Positions 14,129 to 26,868 of a DNA stretch of 45,041 nucleotides are shown piece after piece (positions within the stretch are counted from its first letter, which is position 1; every line of letters starts with the position of its first letter). This DNA comes from Cytophagales bacterium (GTDB lineage Bacteria > Bacteroidota > Bacteroidia > Cytophagales > JAHDFW01), in assembly GCA_020627945.1 (NCBI GenBank), contig JAHDFW010000005.1, forward strand, positions 1 to 45,041. Direction: 5' to 3'. Both the position numbers and the translations under genes were made by a program. The notes beneath the pieces are model-generated. The model was given only the letters and a program-made list of their open reading frames with translations, was not told the DNA's origin and did no database searches.

Positions 14129-17100
14129 TTGGCAACGTCAAATAAAAACAAAAGAGTAAACTTTGCTTCAACGAAGCAAATTATACAATATCCACATTTT
14201 TTGGATATTCAGGTGAAGTCGTTTTATGACTTCTTCCAAATGGATACCCCAGCAAGCGAGAAAAAGGAGCAGGGACTATTCAAAGTATTCCAGGAAAACT
14301 TTCCTATCGCAGATTCTAGAGAAAACTTTGTTCTAGAGTTTGTAGATTATCATGTTGATCCACCAAAATACTCAGTGGATGAATGTGTAGATCGTGGTCT
14401 TACTTATTCTGTACCGTTGAAAGTAAAATTAAGATTACTTTGTAACGATAAAGAAAATGAAGATTTCGAAACTATCGAGCAGGAAGTATTCTTAGGAAAC
14501 ATTCCATACATGACCAACCAAGGTTCGTTCGTGGTAAACGGAGCAGAACGTGTGGTTGTTTCGCAGTTACACAGATCTCCAGGGGTATTCTTCGGTCAAA
14601 GTAAGCATACCAATGGTACTAAATTGTATTCTGCGAGAATTATTCCTTTCAAAGGATCTTGGATTGAATTTGCAACGGATGTAAACAACGTAATGTATGC
14701 TTACATCGATCGTAAGAAAAAATTCCCAGTAACTACTTTGCTTCGTGCAATTGGTTACGGGTCGGATAAGCAAATTCTAGATATCTTCGAATTATCTGAA
14801 GAGGTAAAAGCGAATAAAACTGAGCTTAAGAAAGTTGTAGGTAGAAAACTAGCTGCAAGAGTTCTTAGAACTTGGACAGAAGATTTCGTAGATGAAGATA
14901 CTGGTGAGGTTGTATCTATTGATCGTAATGAGGTAATTCTTGAGCGTGATAGTGAGATCCAAACTGAAGATATCGAATTGATTCTTGAGTCTGGAACTAC
15001 TTCTATTATTCTTCACAGAAACGATATAAATATTGGTGATTACACTATTATTTATAACACGCTTCAAAAAGATAACTCAAACTCTGAGAAAGAAGCGGTA
15101 GAGCAAATCTATCGTCAACTTCGTAATACTGAAGCTCCTGATGTTGAAACAGCAAGAGACGTAATTCAAAAGTTATTCTTCAGTGATAAACGTTATGATC
15201 TTGGAGAAGTTGGTCGTTATAGAATCAACAAAAAATTAGGACATGATATCGATATGGGAATCCGAGTTCTTACGAATGACGATATCATTTCGATCATGAA
15301 ATATTTGATTGGTCTTATCAACTCTAAAGCATTAGTAGATGATATTGATCACTTAAGCAACAGACGTATTCGTACAGTAGGTGAGCAGTTATATTCTCAG
15401 TTCGGTGTAGGTTTGGCTCGTTTGGCAAGAACAATTCGTGAACGTATGAACGTTCGTGATAATGAAGATTACAAGCCAGTTGATTTGATCAACGCTCGTA
15501 CTCTTTCTTCTGTTATTAATTCGTTCTTTGGAACAAACCAGTTATCTCAGTTTATGGATCAAACGAATCCATTAGCGGAGGTTACACACAAACGTAGAGT
15601 ATCGGCACTTGGACCAGGTGGTCTTTCTCGTGAAAGAGCAGGTTTTGAGGTTCGTGATGTTCACTACACTCACTATGGTCGTCTTTGTACTATTGAAACT
15701 CCGGAAGGGCCGAACATTGGTCTTATTTCTTCGTTAAGTGTACACGCTCGTATCAACAAAATGGGATTCATCGAAACTCCATATAGAAAAGTTGAAAAAG
15801 GTGTTGTTGCAGGTAAAGAAGGAATCGAATACTTAACAGCGGAAGAAGAAGATACTCATTACATTGCACAGGCATCTGCTACGCTTGATAGTAAAGGTAA
15901 ATTCACAGCTGATAAAGTTAAAGGTCGTTTCGAAGGTGACTTCCCAGTATTGGAGCCAAATAGCTATTCATATATGGATGTTGCTCCAAACCAAATCGTA
16001 TCTGTAGCTGCATCTTTAATTCCATTCCTTGAGCATGATGATGCAAACCGTGCTTTAATGGGATCGAACATGCAACGTCAAGCGGTACCTTTATTGAAAC
16101 CAGAAGCTCCTATTGTGGGAACTGGTATTGAGGAGCGTGCAGCACTTGATTCTGGAGCGATTATCCTTGCAGAAGGAGATGGTGAAGTTATTTATGTTGA
16201 TGCTAAGAAGATTATTGTAGAGTATGATCGTTCTGACGATGATGATTTTACTAGCTTCAGAGGCAGAGACATTACTTATAAACTAATTAAGTTTAAAAGA
16301 ACTAACCAGGGTACCTGTATCAACCAAACTCCAATCGTTAAGACTGGACAACGTGTTGGTAAAGGTGAACCTCTTTGTGAAGGTTATTCAACTGAGCAAG
16401 GAGAATTGGCAATTGGTAAAAACATGTTGGTTGCCTTCATGCCTTGGCAAGGATATAACTTTGAGGATGCGATTGTAATTTCTGAGAAAGTTGTTAAAGA
16501 CGATATCTACACTTCTATTCATATCGATGAGTTCGAAATGGAAGTTCGTGAAACGAAAAGAGGTGAAGAAGAGTTAACTCCAGAAATTCCTAACGTAAGT
16601 GAAGAGGCAGTTAAGCATTTGAATGAGAACGGAATTGTTCGTGAAGGTGCTTATGTAAGAGATGGAGACATCCTTATTGGTAAGATTACTCCTAAAGGAG
16701 AAACGGATCCAACTCCAGAAGAAAAGCTTTTAAGAGCAATTTTTGGAGATAAAGCTGGAGACGTAAAAGATGCTTCTTTAAAAGCACCTCCTTCTTTGAA
16801 AGGTGTAGTAATCGATACTAAATTGTTCTCACGTCCTAAAAAGGATAAAATATTACGTGCTCAGGCTAAGAAAGAAGTAAATGAACTTAAGATTAGTTAT
16901 TCTAAAGAGTTAGTAACTCTTAAGAGTAAAATGGTCGAAAAGCTTGTTACACTTGTGGATGGTCAGACATGTGAGGGAATTAAGCACAAATTTGGTGATG
17001 TAATCTTAGCTAAGGGAGTTAAATTCTCTGGTAGAAACATTACTGAAAACTTATTCCCAGCGTCAAATATTTACAGAGACGAAAGCAACTTAAACGTACC

Positions 17101-18001
17101 TGAAGAAACAAACTTGATCGCTGACGTTATTACGGACAGTTGGGTAGGAGATGATCGCCTTAACGGCATGATTCAAAAACTGATCAAGAACTTCTTGTGG
17201 GAGCGTAACGAAATTACTGCTGAATTTAAGCGTAAACGTTATGCACTAGAAGTTGGTGATGAATTGCCAGCTGGTATTGTACAGTTAGCTAAAGTTTACG
17301 TAGGTAAGAAACGTAAATTGAAAGTAGGTGATAAGATGGCGGGTCGTCACGGTAACAAAGGTGTAGTAGCCAAAATTGTTCGTGAAGAAGATATGCCATT
17401 CCTTAAAGATGGAAGTCCAGTAGATATCGTACTTAACCCACTTGGTGTACCTTCGCGTATGAATATTGGGCAGTTATACGAGACCATTCTTGGATGGGCT
17501 GGTTTAAAATTAGGTAAGAAATATGCAACACCAATCTTTGATGGTGCTTCTGAGGAGCAAGTAGACAAAGAATTGGAAGCAGCTGATCTTCCTTATGCTG
17601 GTCGTACTTATCTATATGATGGATTAACAGGTGAAAGATTCGATCAAAAAGTAACAGTTGGTGTGATTTACATGCTGAAACTAGGACATATGATCGATGA
17701 TAAGATGCATGCTCGTTCTATCGGACCTTACTCGTTGATTACACAACAACCATTGGGTGGTAAAGCTCAGTTTGGTGGTCAGCGTTTTGGTGAGATGGAG
17801 GTTTGGGCTCTTGAAGCATTTGGTGCTGCTAACGTATTGCAAGAAATCTTGACTGTGAAGTCGGATGACGTGATAGGTAGAGCTAAGACCTATGAGGCCA
17901 TCGTAAAAGGTGAAACCATGCCAAAACCAAATATTCCTGAATCATTCAATGTATTGGTACATGAATTAAGAGGATTGGCACTGGAACTTACTTTAAATTA
18001 A
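14129..18001 (+). CDS. rpoB: DNA-directed RNA polymerase subunit beta
   Basis: The 1290-residue product is the beta subunit of RNA polymerase core. The start is TTG at 14129: the frame is closed by TAA at 14114, no ATG lies between, and the next Met would delete the conserved opening [23 protein letters not shown]. The rifampicin pocket reads [20 protein letters not shown] then [10 protein letters not shown] at residues 470-497. Its residues (Gln474, Asp477, His487, Arg490, Ser492, Leu494) correspond to the wild-type E. coli residues 513, 516, 526, 529, 531 and 533. The C terminus has [20 protein letters not shown]-type motifs. rpoC follows after 25 bp. Confidence 0.97.
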   Translation: MATSNKNKRVNFASTKQIIQYPHFLDIQVKSFYDFFQMDTPASEKKEQGLFKVFQENFPIADSRENFVLEFVDYHVDPPKYSVDECVDRGLTYSVPLKVKLRLLCNDKENEDFETIEQEVFLGNIPYMTNQGSFVVNGAERVVVSQLHRSPGVFFGQSKHTNGTKLYSARIIPFKGSWIEFATDVNNVMYAYIDRKKKFPVTTLLRAIGYGSDKQILDIFELSEEVKANKTELKKVVGRKLAARVLRTWTEDFVDEDTGEVVSIDRNEVILERDSEIQTEDIELILESGTTSIILHRNDINIGDYTIIYNTLQKDNSNSEKEAVEQIYRQLRNTEAPDVETARDVIQKLFFSDKRYDLGEVGRYRINKKLGHDIDMGIRVLTNDDIISIMKYLIGLINSKALVDDIDHLSNRRIRTVGEQLYSQFGVGLARLARTIRERMNVRDNEDYKPVDLINARTLSSVINSFFGTNQLSQFMDQTNPLAEVTHKRRVSALGPGGLSRERAGFEVRDVHYTHYGRLCTIETPEGPNIGLISSLSVHARINKMGFIETPYRKVEKGVVAGKEGIEYLTAEEEDTHYIAQASATLDSKGKFTADKVKGRFEGDFPVLEPNSYSYMDVAPNQIVSVAASLIPFLEHDDANRALMGSNMQRQAVPLLKPEAPIVGTGIEERAALDSGAIILAEGDGEVIYVDAKKIIVEYDRSDDDDFTSFRGRDITYKLIKFKRTNQGTCINQTPIVKTGQRVGKGEPLCEGYSTEQGELAIGKNMLVAFMPWQGYNFEDAIVISEKVVKDDIYTSIHIDEFEMEVRETKRGEEELTPEIPNVSEEAVKHLNENGIVREGAYVRDGDILIGKITPKGETDPTPEEKLLRAIFGDKAGDVKDASLKAPPSLKGVVIDTKLFSRPKKDKILRAQAKKEVNELKISYSKELVTLKSKMVEKLVTLVDGQTCEGIKHKFGDVILAKGVKFSGRNITENLFPASNIYRDESNLNVPEETNLIADVITDSWVGDDRLNGMIQKLIKNFLWERNEITAEFKRKRYALEVGDELPAGIVQLAKVYVGKKRKLKVGDKMAGRHGNKGVVAKIVREEDMPFLKDGSPVDIVLNPLGVPSRMNIGQLYETILGWAGLKLGKKYATPIFDGASEEQVDKELEAADLPYAGRTYLYDGLTGERFDQKVTVGVIYMLKLGHMIDDKMHARSIGPYSLITQQPLGGKAQFGGQRFGEMEVWALEAFGAANVLQEILTVKSDDVIGRAKTYEAIVKGETMPKPNIPESFNVLVHELRGLALELTLN

Positions 18002-18026
18002 TTTTTGACTTTAGAATCTCATTTAT

Positions 18027-21000
18027 ATGGCATTTGCTAGAAACAAAAAACTGAGCAACGACTTTTCCAAGGTTACTATTAGCCTGGCTTCTCCAGAACA
18101 AATTTTGGAGAGATCTCATGGGGAAGTTATAAAGCCAGAAACAATTAACTACAGAACCTACAAACCAGAAATGGGAGGATTGTTCTGTGAAAGAATCTTT
18201 GGTCCTACTAAGGACTGGGAATGTCATTGTGGAAAATACAAGAGAATTCGTTACAAAGGAATTATTTGTGACAGATGTGGTGTTGAGGTAACAGAGAAGA
18301 AAGTACGTAGAGATCGTATGGGGCACATCGAATTAGTAGTTCCTGTAGCTCACATCTGGTACTTCCGTACGCTTCCAAATAAGATTGGTTACCTTCTTGG
18401 TCTACCAACTAAAAAACTGGATATGATTATTTACTACGAGAGATACGTAGTAATTCAACCAGGTATTATGGAGGAAGAAGGAATTGTTCATATGGACTTC
18501 CTTACTGAAGAGGAGTACCTTGATATCATTGATAAACTTCCACGTGAAAATCAAGCATTAGACAACGATGATCCAAACAAATTCATCGCTAAGATGGGAG
18601 CAGAAGCATTAGAAATGCTATTAGCTCGTTTGGACCTAAATTCATTGTCTTATGAATTGAGACACAAAGCTGCAAACGAAACTTCTCAGCAACGTAAAAC
18701 TGAAGCGCTTAAGCGTCTTGGTGTGGTTGAAGGATTCCGTGATGCACAAGATCGTATTGAAAACAAGCCAGAATGGATGATCATTAAAATGGTACCAGTA
18801 ATTCCACCAGAATTACGTCCGTTAGTACCTTTAGATGGTGGTCGTTTCGCAACTTCTGATTTGAACGATCTTTACCGTAGAGTTATTATTAGAAACAACC
18901 GTCTTAAGAGACTTTTGGATATTAAAGCTCCTGAAGTAATCTTGAGAAACGAAAAGCGTATGCTTCAAGAAGCGGTTGATTCATTATTTGATAACTCAAG
19001 AAAAGTAAATGCGGTAAAAGCTGATGGTAACAGAGCATTGAAATCTTTAAGTGACATGCTTAAAGGTAAGCAAGGTCGTTTCCGTCAAAACTTACTTGGT
19101 AAAAGGGTTGATTACTCAGGTCGTTCTGTAATTGTAGTAGGACCAGAGTTGAAACTTCATGAGTGTGGTCTACCTAAAGACATGGCTGCGGAGTTGTTCA
19201 AACCATTTATCATTAGAAAGCTTATTGAAAGAGGTATCGTTAAAACGGTAAAATCAGCTAAGAAATTAGTAGATCGTAAAGAGCCTGTGGTATGGGACAT
19301 CCTTGAAAATGTAATGAAAGGACATCCAGTACTACTAAACCGTGCTCCTACACTTCACCGTTTAGGTATTCAGGCTTTCCAGCCAAAGATGATCGAAGGA
19401 AAGGCGATTCAGTTACATCCATTAGTGTGTACTGCATTTAACGCCGATTTCGATGGTGACCAGATGGCGGTACACGTTCCATTAGGACCTGCTGCTGTAT
19501 TGGAAGCTTCTATCTTGATGCTTTCTTCTCACAATATCCTTAACCCTGCTAATGGTGCTCCAATTGCAGTACCTTCTCAGGATATGGTATTGGGACTTTA
19601 TTACTTGTCTAAAGGTCGTCGTACGACGGATGAAGAAGTAGTAGCGGGTGAAGGACGTACTTTTTATAGCTTTGAAGAGGTAATTATTGCGCTTAACGAA
19701 AGAGTAATCTCTAAGCACGCTTATATTAAGTTAAGAACAAATGTTCTTAATGAAAATGATGAGTTAGAAGAGCAAATTATTGAAACAGTTGCTGGACGTG
19801 TACTTTTCAATATTTGTGTACCTGAAGAGATTGGTTATGTTAATGAACTACTTACTAAAAAGAAGCTTCAGCAAATTATTGCTGGTATTTCTAAGAAAGT
19901 AGGATTGGCAGAAACTGCTCGTTTCCTTGATGAAATTAAGGAGCTTGGATATAAGAACGCATACCAAGGTGGTTTATCCATGGGGCTTGACAACATTACG
20001 GTTCCTATTAACAAAGATGAATTAGTATTAGGTGCCAAGAAAGAAGTGGATGCTGTATGGCAAAACTACCAAATGGGTCTTATTACTGATAACGAGCGTT
20101 ACAATAAAGTAATTGATATCTGGACATCTGTAAACTCTCAGCTAACTGAGACGTTAATGGATAAACTTGAGAAGGATGATCAAGGATTCAACGGAATCTT
20201 TATGATGATGCACTCAGGTGCAAGGGGATCCAGAGAGCAGATTCGTCAGCTTGGTGGAATGAGAGGTTTGATGGCTAAGCCACAGAAGAGTTTACAAGGT
20301 TCTATTGGTGAGATTATTGAAAACCCAATTCTTTCCAACTTTAAAGAAGGACTTGATGTAATTGAGTACTTTATTTCTACACACGGTGCTCGTAAAGGTC
20401 TAGCCGATACAGCATTGAAAACTGCAGATGCAGGTTACCTTACTCGTCGTTTGGTTGACGTTGCACAGGATGTTATCGTAATGGAAGAAGATTGTGGTAC
20501 TCTTAGAGGACTTCAGGTATCTGCTTTGAAAGATAACGAAGATGTAGTAGAACCATTATTCGATAGAATTTTGGGTAGAACTTCTGTTCATGATATTTAT
20601 GATCCTATTTCAGACGAGATTATCGTTAAAGCGGGAGCAGAAATTACTGAAGAGGTTGCTCAGTTAATCGAAGAAACAAGTATTGAGATCGTAGAAATTA
20701 GATCTGTATTGACTTGTGAAAGTAAGCGTGGATGTTGTACAAATTGTTACGGACGTAACCTTGGTACTGCACGTATGGCGCAAATTGGTGATGCAGTTGG
20801 TGTAATTGCAGCACAGTCAATTGGTGAACCGGGTACACAGCTTACACTTCGTACGTTCCACGTTGGTGGTACAGCATCTAACATTTCTGTTGAAGCAAAC
20901 ATTAAAGCTAAATTTAGTGGAAAAGTAGAATACGACGAACTAAGAACCATCAAGTCTATTACAGACGAAGGAGATAAAGTTGATGTAGCTATCAACCGTT

Positions 21001-22319
21001 CTGGTGAGATTCGTATCATGGACGATAAAGGAAACCTTTTAATTTCTAATCATATTCCTTACGGATCTATTATGAGCGTAAAAGATGGAGCGATGATAGA
21101 GAAAGGTGAAGAGATTTGTCGTTGGGATCCATATAATGCAGCTATCTTATCTGAAATCGATGGTAAAATTGAATTTGAATCGATCGAGGATGGAGTTACT
21201 GTAAGAGAGGAATCTGATGAACAAACTGGTCACAGAGAAAAGGTAATTGTAGAAAGTAGAGATAAGACTAAAAATCCTGCTATCCACGTAACTGGACCTA
21301 AAGGAACTAAGTCTTATAACTTACCGGTAGGAGCTCACCTTGTTGTAGAAGATGGTGGTGAAATCAAAGCTGGTCGTCCTTTAGTTAAGATTGCTCGTGT
21401 AATGGGTAAAACTCGTGATATTACGGGTGGTCTTCCTAGAGTAACAGAGTTATTCGAAGCGAGAAACCCATCTAACCCAGCAGTTGTATCTGAAATTGAC
21501 GGTGTATGTTCTTTCGGAGGTATCAAGCGTGGTAACAGAGAAATCTTTGTTGAAGCTAAAGATGGAGTTAAGAAGAAGTACATGGTATCTCTTTCTAAAC
21601 ATATCCTAGTTCAGGAAGGTGACTTTGTTAAGTCTGGTAGCCCATTATCTGATGGAGCTATTACTCCTGCGGATATCTTGCAGATCATGGGGCCATCAGC
21701 TGTACAAGAGTATCTGGTAAATGAAATTCAAGAAGTATACCGTCTGCAAGGTGTAAAAATCAACGATAAGCATATTGAGGTAATCGTACGTCAAATGATG
21801 CAAAAAGTACAAATCAGAGAATCTGGTGATACTACTTTCCTTGAGAATCAAGTTGTTCACAAAATCAAAGTATTGGAAGAGAACGACAAGATTATTGATA
21901 TGAAAGTTGTTGAAGATGCTGGAGATTCTGAAAACTTGAAACTAGGTCAGTTGATTTCTAGCCGTACACTTCGTGATGAGAACTCTCACTTGAAACGTAA
22001 AGACATGAAACCAGTGAAGGTTCGTGACGCCGTTCCATGTGTATCTCGTCAAGCTCTACAGGGTATTACTCAAGCGTCTCTTGGTACAGAAAGCTTTATT
22101 TCAGCAGCTTCGTTCCAGGAAACTACTAAAGTATTGAGTGAAGCTTCTATTAAAGGTAAGGAAGATGGATTACTTGGATTGAAGGAAAATGTGATCGTTG
22201 GTCACTTGATTCCTGCAGGTACAGGTATGAGACACTTCCAAGAACTAGAAGTATCTTCCGTGAATGAGAAAGAAGAAGTGGAAGCAGCTGCAGAAGCTCG
22301 TAAAATGGAAAGAGTATAA
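18027..22319 (+). CDS. rpoC: DNA-directed RNA polymerase subunit beta'
   Basis: The 1430-residue product holds the catalytic Mg site [12 protein letters not shown] at residues 472-483 (Asp474, 476, 478). An N-terminal zinc ribbon has Cys66, 68, 81 and 84. The second zinc site includes Cys897, Cys904 and Cys907 with an upstream EEDCGT cysteine. The bridge helix/trigger loop region ([25 protein letters not shown]) is followed by a large insertion of the SI3 kind (about 20930-21330), as is usual in this phylum and in proteobacteria. It is co-transcribed with rpoB and followed by the DUF3467 gene 39 bp later. Confidence 0.98.
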   Translation: MAFARNKKLSNDFSKVTISLASPEQILERSHGEVIKPETINYRTYKPEMGGLFCERIFGPTKDWECHCGKYKRIRYKGIICDRCGVEVTEKKVRRDRMGHIELVVPVAHIWYFRTLPNKIGYLLGLPTKKLDMIIYYERYVVIQPGIMEEEGIVHMDFLTEEEYLDIIDKLPRENQALDNDDPNKFIAKMGAEALEMLLARLDLNSLSYELRHKAANETSQQRKTEALKRLGVVEGFRDAQDRIENKPEWMIIKMVPVIPPELRPLVPLDGGRFATSDLNDLYRRVIIRNNRLKRLLDIKAPEVILRNEKRMLQEAVDSLFDNSRKVNAVKADGNRALKSLSDMLKGKQGRFRQNLLGKRVDYSGRSVIVVGPELKLHECGLPKDMAAELFKPFIIRKLIERGIVKTVKSAKKLVDRKEPVVWDILENVMKGHPVLLNRAPTLHRLGIQAFQPKMIEGKAIQLHPLVCTAFNADFDGDQMAVHVPLGPAAVLEASILMLSSHNILNPANGAPIAVPSQDMVLGLYYLSKGRRTTDEEVVAGEGRTFYSFEEVIIALNERVISKHAYIKLRTNVLNENDELEEQIIETVAGRVLFNICVPEEIGYVNELLTKKKLQQIIAGISKKVGLAETARFLDEIKELGYKNAYQGGLSMGLDNITVPINKDELVLGAKKEVDAVWQNYQMGLITDNERYNKVIDIWTSVNSQLTETLMDKLEKDDQGFNGIFMMMHSGARGSREQIRQLGGMRGLMAKPQKSLQGSIGEIIENPILSNFKEGLDVIEYFISTHGARKGLADTALKTADAGYLTRRLVDVAQDVIVMEEDCGTLRGLQVSALKDNEDVVEPLFDRILGRTSVHDIYDPISDEIIVKAGAEITEEVAQLIEETSIEIVEIRSVLTCESKRGCCTNCYGRNLGTARMAQIGDAVGVIAAQSIGEPGTQLTLRTFHVGGTASNISVEANIKAKFSGKVEYDELRTIKSITDEGDKVDVAINRSGEIRIMDDKGNLLISNHIPYGSIMSVKDGAMIEKGEEICRWDPYNAAILSEIDGKIEFESIEDGVTVREESDEQTGHREKVIVESRDKTKNPAIHVTGPKGTKSYNLPVGAHLVVEDGGEIKAGRPLVKIARVMGKTRDITGGLPRVTELFEARNPSNPAVVSEIDGVCSFGGIKRGNREIFVEAKDGVKKKYMVSLSKHILVQEGDFVKSGSPLSDGAITPADILQIMGPSAVQEYLVNEIQEVYRLQGVKINDKHIEVIVRQMMQKVQIRESGDTTFLENQVVHKIKVLEENDKIIDMKVVEDAGDSENLKLGQLISSRTLRDENSHLKRKDMKPVKVRDAVPCVSRQALQGITQASLGTESFISAASFQETTKVLSEASIKGKEDGLLGLKENVIVGHLIPAGTGMRHFQELEVSSVNEKEEVEAAAEARKMERV

Positions 22320-22358
22320 TCAATAAAGTTGATTAAGAAATTATAGAACTTTTAGGAA

Positions 22359-22679
22359 ATGAGTCAAGAAAAGCAAAATCCAGAAAATCAAATCAACATT
22401 GAGTTGACAGAAGAAGTAGCGGAAGGTCACTTTGTGAACTTAGCAATGATTGCACACTCTTCTTCGGAATTTGTGATCGATTTTGTTCGGATGATGCCTG
22501 GAACTCCTAAGGCAAAAGTGAAGTCACGAATAGTGATTACACCAGAGCATGCAAAACGCTTATATAAGGCACTAGGAGAGAATCTAGCTAGATTTGAGGG
22601 GCGCTTCGGACCAATTAAAGAGACTCAGGAACCAGCAGGATTTCCGATGAATTTTGGAGGCTCTGTAGGAGAGGCTTAA
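22359..22679 (+). CDS. DUF3467 family protein
   Basis: This 106-residue acidic protein has the family core EGHFVNLAMIAHSSSEFVIDF, MMPGTPKAKVKSRIVITPEHAKRLYKAL, ending in a Gly/Phe-rich tail. Function is unknown. Its place right after rpoC is, to my knowledge, common in Bacteroidota, which hints at a link to transcription or ribosome genes. No terminator is seen between it and the promoter of the str operon, so some transcription may run on into rpsL. Confidence 0.85.
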   Translation: MSQEKQNPENQINIELTEEVAEGHFVNLAMIAHSSSEFVIDFVRMMPGTPKAKVKSRIVITPEHAKRLYKALGENLARFEGRFGPIKETQEPAGFPMNFGGSVGEA

Positions 22680-22706
22680 AAGTTTGAATAATTTAAGAAA
22701 TAAATT

Positions 22707-22737
22707 TTTGGATTGCAAGGGTATTTTTCTACCTTTG
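22707..22737 (+). promoter_or_regulatory. Promoter of the str operon
   Basis: TTTG at 22707-22710 and TACCTTTG at 22730-22737 have a 19-bp spacer. The next bases GCAGTCCG are identical to those after the rplC promoter. Transcription should start near 22741-22744, giving a leader of about 45 nt rich in A and T before rpsL. Confidence 0.78.
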
Positions 22738-22787
22738 CAGTCCGAATTTTTTTTATAGAGGAAAAAGTATAATAAATTATAATCTAA

Positions 22788-23165
22788 ATGCCTACTATTC
22801 AGCAATTAGTAAGAAAAGGAAGAAAAGAGTTGACTTATAAGTCTAAGTCTCCTGCTTTGGATTCCTGCCCTCAACGAAGAGGGGTGTGTACGAGAGTATA
22901 TACTACTACACCAAAGAAACCAAACTCTGCGATGCGTAAGATTGCCAGAGTACGTTTAACTAACCAAAAAGAGGTTAACGCATATATTCCAGGTGAAGGA
23001 CACAATTTACAGGAGCATTCTATCATCTTAATTAGAGGTGGAAGAGTAAAAGATGTTCCTGGTGTACGTTACCACGTGGTTAGAGGTGCGTTGGATACAA
23101 CAGGTGTTGAAGGGAGAACGCAAAGACGTTCTAAATATGGAACTAAACGTCCTAAAGCTAAATAA
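22788..23165 (+). CDS. rpsL: 30S ribosomal protein S12 (uS12)
   Basis: S12 sits at the decoding centre. The 125-residue product has [11 protein letters not shown] (Lys43) and [13 protein letters not shown] (Lys88, Asp89). The two lysines are the usual streptomycin-resistance sites and are both wild type. Asp89 is the residue that RimO methylthiolates in some bacteria. It is first in the str operon, two bp before rpsG. Confidence 0.98.
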   Translation: MPTIQQLVRKGRKELTYKSKSPALDSCPQRRGVCTRVYTTTPKKPNSAMRKIARVRLTNQKEVNAYIPGEGHNLQEHSIILIRGGRVKDVPGVRYHVVRGALDTTGVEGRTQRRSKYGTKRPKAK

Positions 23166-23167
23166 TT

Positions 23168-23635
23168 ATGAGAAAAGGTAACGTAAAGAAAAGAATCTTA
23201 CTTCCGGACCCAAAGTATGGGGAGCAATTGGTAACTCGTTTTGTTAATAACATGACAAAAGACGGGAAGAAAAGTTTGGCTTACCGTATTTTCTATGGTG
23301 CTATTGATATGGTAGCAGAGAAAACTAGCGAAGACGGAATGGAAACTTGGAAGCAAGCGTTAAATAATGTTGCTCCATCTGTAGAGGTGAAAAGTAGAAG
23401 AGTTGGTGGTGCTACATTTCAGGTGCCTATCGAGGTTCGTCCGGCAAGAAAAAGTTCTTTGTCTATGAAGTGGCTGATCCGTTATGCTCGTGCTCGTCAC
23501 GAAAAAACTATGGTAGAGCGTTTGGCTGGTGAAATCATCGCTGCATCCAAAGGTGAAGGTGCTGCTGTTAAGAAGAAAGATGATACGCATAGAATGGCTG
23601 AAGCGAACAAAGCATTCTCACACTTTAGATTTTAA
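23168..23635 (+). CDS. rpsG: 30S ribosomal protein S7 (uS7)
   Basis: S7 starts assembly of the 30S head and contacts E-site tRNA. The 155-residue product has the basic N terminus MRKGNVKKR, the LVTRFVNNMTKDGKK helix and the hairpin VGGATFQVPIEVRPARK near residues 79-95. In E. coli it represses translation of the str operon. The rpsL-rpsG gap here is only two bases, unlike the long spacer used there, so that mechanism is unlikely in the same form. Confidence 0.97.
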   Translation: MRKGNVKKRILLPDPKYGEQLVTRFVNNMTKDGKKSLAYRIFYGAIDMVAEKTSEDGMETWKQALNNVAPSVEVKSRRVGGATFQVPIEVRPARKSSLSMKWLIRYARARHEKTMVERLAGEIIAASKGEGAAVKKKDDTHRMAEANKAFSHFRF

Positions 23636-23647
23636 TTTATAACTGAA

Positions 23648-25750
23648 ATGGCAAAAAGAGACTTAAAATACACTAGAAACATTGGTATTGCTGCTCACAT
23701 TGATGCGGGTAAGACAACTACCACAGAGCGTATTCTTTACTACGCTGGTGTAAGTCATAAAATTGGTGAGGTGCACGATGGTGCAGCTACAATGGACTGG
23801 ATGGAGCAGGAGCAGGAAAGAGGTATTACTATTACTTCTGCTGCAACTACTGTTTTTTGGCCTTATAAAGATAATGAATACCATATCAATATTATTGATA
23901 CTCCAGGTCACGTTGATTTTACGGTTGAGGTAAACCGTTCTCTTCGTGTTTTGGATGGTCTAGTATTCTTATTTAGTGCAGTTGATGGTGTTGAGCCTCA
24001 ATCTGAAACTAACTGGAGATTAGCTGATAATTATAACGTTGCTCGTTTAGGATTTGTTAATAAAATGGACCGTGCTGGTGCAGACTTCCTTAATGTATGT
24101 GGGCAAGTTAAAGATATGTTAGGGACTAAAGCAGTTCCTTTACAGTTGCCTATCGGTGCTGAAGATGATTTTAGAGGTGTAGTTGACTTGGTTGAAAACA
24201 AGGCTATTATCTGGAATGAAGAGGATAACGGTATGACTTTCGAAGAAATCGAAATTCCTGCTGATATGATTGATGAGGTTGCTGAATATCGTGAAAACTT
24301 GGTAGAAGCGGTTGCAGAGTATGATGAAGGGTTGATGGAGAAATACTTCGAAGATCCAGAATCTATTTCTCGCGATGAAATCGTTGCAGCGTTAAGAGCG
24401 GCTACTATTGATTTAGCATTTGTTCCAATGATGTGTGGTTCTGCCTTTAAAAATAAGGGAGTTCAAACTATGTTGGATTACGTGATGGAATTATTGCCTT
24501 CACCACTTGATAGAGAGGGAATCGAAGGAACTGACCCAGATACGGAGGAAACAATTTTAAGAAAGCCTGATTATAGCGAACCATTCGCAGGTTTAGGTTT
24601 TAAAATTGCTACAGATCCTTTTGTAGGTAGACTTTGTTTCGTAAGAGCTTATTCTGGAAAATTGGATTCTGGTTCTTATGTATTCAATACAAGAACAAAT
24701 AAGAAAGAGAGAATCTCTAGGATTTTCCAAATGCATGCAAATAAGCAAAATCAAATTGATTTCTTAGGAGCAGGTGATATTGGTGCAGTTGTTGGTTTTA
24801 AAGATATTAAAACTGGTGATACACTTTGCGCTGAAAATGGTAAAATTGTATTGGAATCTATGGATTTCCCAGATCCAGTAATTGGATATGCAATTGAGCC
24901 TAAAACTCAGGCGGATGCAGATAAGTTAGGTATTGCTATCGGTAAATTGGTAGAAGAAGATCCTACACTTAGAGTACATACGGATGAGGAAACTGGTCAA
25001 ACAATTATGAGAGGTATGGGTGAGCTTCACCTTGATATTATCATGGATCGTTTGAAAAGAGAATTTAAGGTTGAAGTAAATCAGGGAGCTCCTCAGGTAG
25101 CTTATAAAGAGAATATTACTTCAAGCATGGAGCATAGAGAGGTTTATAAGAAACAAACAGGTGGTAAAGGTAAATTTGCTGATATCCAGTTTGAGCTTGG
25201 ACCAAGAGATGAAGAAGGGGAAGGATTACAATTCGAAAACAAAATTGTTGGTGGAGCAATTCCAAAAGAATTTATCCCAGCAATCGAAAAAGGATTCAAA
25301 GAAGCAATGTCAAATGGTTGTTTGGCAGGTTTCCCAATCGACTCTATGAAAGTAAGATTGTTTCACGGTTCTTTCCATGATGTGGATTCTGATGCATTGT
25401 CTTTTGAATTAGCGGCGAGATTAGGTTTCAAAGCGGCAGCAAAACAATGTGGTCCTCAATTGTTGGAGCCAGTGATGTCCGTAGAAGTTGCAAGTCCAGA
25501 TGAATATACTGGTAATGTAACAGGTGATTTGAACAAAAGAAGAGGTTTGATGAAAGGAATGGATTCAAAAGGAGGTGCTCAAATTATTAAGGCGGATGTG
25601 CCATTATCTGAATTGTTCGGTTATATTACTGACCTAAGAACTATTACTTCAGGTAGAGCTACAGCTTCTTTGACTTTCTCACATTACGAGGCAGTACCAA
25701 AGAACATAGCGGAAGCAGTTATTGCAGATGCAAAAGGAGTAACCGCTTAA
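23648..25750 (+). CDS. fusA: Elongation factor G
   Basis: EF-G drives tRNA-mRNA translocation with GTP. The 700-residue product has AHIDAGKTT at about 16-24 (P loop), [12 protein letters not shown] (switch I), DTPGHVDF (G3), NKMDRAG (G4) and [10 protein letters not shown] (G5). Domains II-V follow, with the domain IV tip near [20 protein letters not shown] and [20 protein letters not shown] in domain V. It is complete and lies between rpsG and rpsJ with short gaps, in the usual str order. Confidence 0.98.
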   Translation: MAKRDLKYTRNIGIAAHIDAGKTTTTERILYYAGVSHKIGEVHDGAATMDWMEQEQERGITITSAATTVFWPYKDNEYHINIIDTPGHVDFTVEVNRSLRVLDGLVFLFSAVDGVEPQSETNWRLADNYNVARLGFVNKMDRAGADFLNVCGQVKDMLGTKAVPLQLPIGAEDDFRGVVDLVENKAIIWNEEDNGMTFEEIEIPADMIDEVAEYRENLVEAVAEYDEGLMEKYFEDPESISRDEIVAALRAATIDLAFVPMMCGSAFKNKGVQTMLDYVMELLPSPLDREGIEGTDPDTEETILRKPDYSEPFAGLGFKIATDPFVGRLCFVRAYSGKLDSGSYVFNTRTNKKERISRIFQMHANKQNQIDFLGAGDIGAVVGFKDIKTGDTLCAENGKIVLESMDFPDPVIGYAIEPKTQADADKLGIAIGKLVEEDPTLRVHTDEETGQTIMRGMGELHLDIIMDRLKREFKVEVNQGAPQVAYKENITSSMEHREVYKKQTGGKGKFADIQFELGPRDEEGEGLQFENKIVGGAIPKEFIPAIEKGFKEAMSNGCLAGFPIDSMKVRLFHGSFHDVDSDALSFELAARLGFKAAAKQCGPQLLEPVMSVEVASPDEYTGNVTGDLNKRRGLMKGMDSKGGAQIIKADVPLSELFGYITDLRTITSGRATASLTFSHYEAVPKNIAEAVIADAKGVTA

Positions 25751-25783
25751 TTATTGTAAGATTAGAATTACTGAAAAACAGTT

Positions 25784-26089
25784 ATGAATCAAAAAATTAG
25801 AATAAAACTAAGATCCTACGATCACCGTTTGATCGACAAATCTGCAGAGAAAATCGTTCGTGCAGTTAAGGTTACTGGAGCAGTAGTAAGTGGACCAATT
25901 CCATTACCAACTGAAAAAGAAATCTATACAGTATTGAGATCTCCTCACGTAAACAAAAAATCTCGTGAGCAATTTCAACAATGCACGTATAAAAGACTAG
26001 TAGACATTTTCTCTTCTAGCTCTAAAACTGTTGACGCGTTGATGAAACTAGAATTGCCTAGTGGAGTAGACGTTGAGATCAAAGTTTAA
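25784..26089 (+). CDS. rpsJ: 30S ribosomal protein S10 (uS10)
   Basis: The 101-residue product has the full S10 sequence, including [17 protein letters not shown], the [28 protein letters not shown] loop, and [11 protein letters not shown] at the end. S10 also acts as NusE, the partner of NusB and NusG in antitermination. Here it ends the str transcript, because a terminator and a new promoter separate it from rplC. Confidence 0.97.
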   Translation: MNQKIRIKLRSYDHRLIDKSAEKIVRAVKVTGAVVSGPIPLPTEKEIYTVLRSPHVNKKSREQFQQCTYKRLVDIFSSSSKTVDALMKLELPSGVDVEIKV

Positions 26090-26113
26090 TAAGTTTTAAA
26101 GACTTCGGTCGAT

Positions 26114-26150
26114 AAAAGAACCTTAAGTTTTATTGAGGTTCTTTTTTTTT
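26114..26150 (+). terminator. Rho-independent terminator after rpsJ
   Basis: AAAAGAACCT (26114-26123) is the exact reverse complement of AGGTTCTTTT (26136-26145), with a 12-nt loop and nine T at 26142-26150. This is a textbook intrinsic terminator, 24 bp after the rpsJ stop. Confidence 0.9.
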
Positions 26151-26168
26151 CTAAAAAGTGAATTTTAG

Positions 26169-26200
26169 TTGCAGAGTTGCAATTTATTTTTGTACCTTTG
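26169..26200 (+). promoter_or_regulatory. Promoter of the rplC-rpsN gene block
   Basis: TACCTTTG at 26193-26200 is an exact -7 element. The best -33 candidate is TTG at 26169-26171 with a 21-bp spacer, less perfect than elsewhere. The next bases GCAGTCCG repeat those of the str promoter. A short hairpin, CCGT (26205-26208) with ACGG (26214-26217), would sit at the very 5' end of the transcript, with about 45 nt of leader. Confidence 0.7.
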
Positions 26201-26249
26201 CAGTCCGTTTTTGACGGGCGGTAAAATAATACCTTAATTATTAATAAAG

Positions 26250-26864
26250 ATGCCAGGATTAATAGGTAAAAAAATAGGAATGACAAGTATGTTTGATGCG
26301 GAAGGCAAGAACATACCTTGTACTGTATTAGAGGTTGGTCCTTGCGTAGTTACGCAAGTTAAGAACATTGATACAGATGGCTATGAGGCAGTGCAATTGG
26401 CTTATGGCGAGCGTAAGGAGAAGAATACTCCCAATGCGTTAAAAGGACACTTTAAGAAAGCGAGTACATCACCTAAATCTAAAGTGGTGGAATTCAGCGG
26501 GTTTGAAGGTTTGAATCTTGGAGACGAAGTGAAAGCGGACGTTTTTGAAGAAGGTGAGTTTGTGGATGTAGTTGGGACTTCAAAAGGTAAAGGTTTTCAA
26601 GGAGTTGTGAAGAGATACAACTTTGGTGGTGTTGGACAGGCTACGCATGGTCAGCACAACAGATTAAGAGCACCAGGTTCTATTGGTAACGCTTCTACGC
26701 CTTCTAAAGTATTTAAAGGAATGAGAATGGCTGGCCGTATGGGTGGTGAGCGTGTTAAAGTTCAGAACTTAAAAATATTAAAAGTTGATGTTGATAAGAA
26801 TCTTATTGTGGTAGGTGGAAGCATACCAGGTCATAAGAATTCTACCATCCTTATAGAGAAGTAA
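26250..26864 (+). CDS. rplC: 50S ribosomal protein L3 (uL3)
   Basis: L3 nucleates 50S assembly, and its long loop reaches the peptidyl transferase centre. The 204-residue product starts [15 protein letters not shown] and contains [15 protein letters not shown] and [16 protein letters not shown], the loop region. It is the first gene of the large ribosomal protein block, five bases before rplD. Confidence 0.98.
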   Translation: MPGLIGKKIGMTSMFDAEGKNIPCTVLEVGPCVVTQVKNIDTDGYEAVQLAYGERKEKNTPNALKGHFKKASTSPKSKVVEFSGFEGLNLGDEVKADVFEEGEFVDVVGTSKGKGFQGVVKRYNFGGVGQATHGQHNRLRAPGSIGNASTPSKVFKGMRMAGRMGGERVKVQNLKILKVDVDKNLIVVGGSIPGHKNSTILIEK

Positions 26865-26868
26865 GAAA

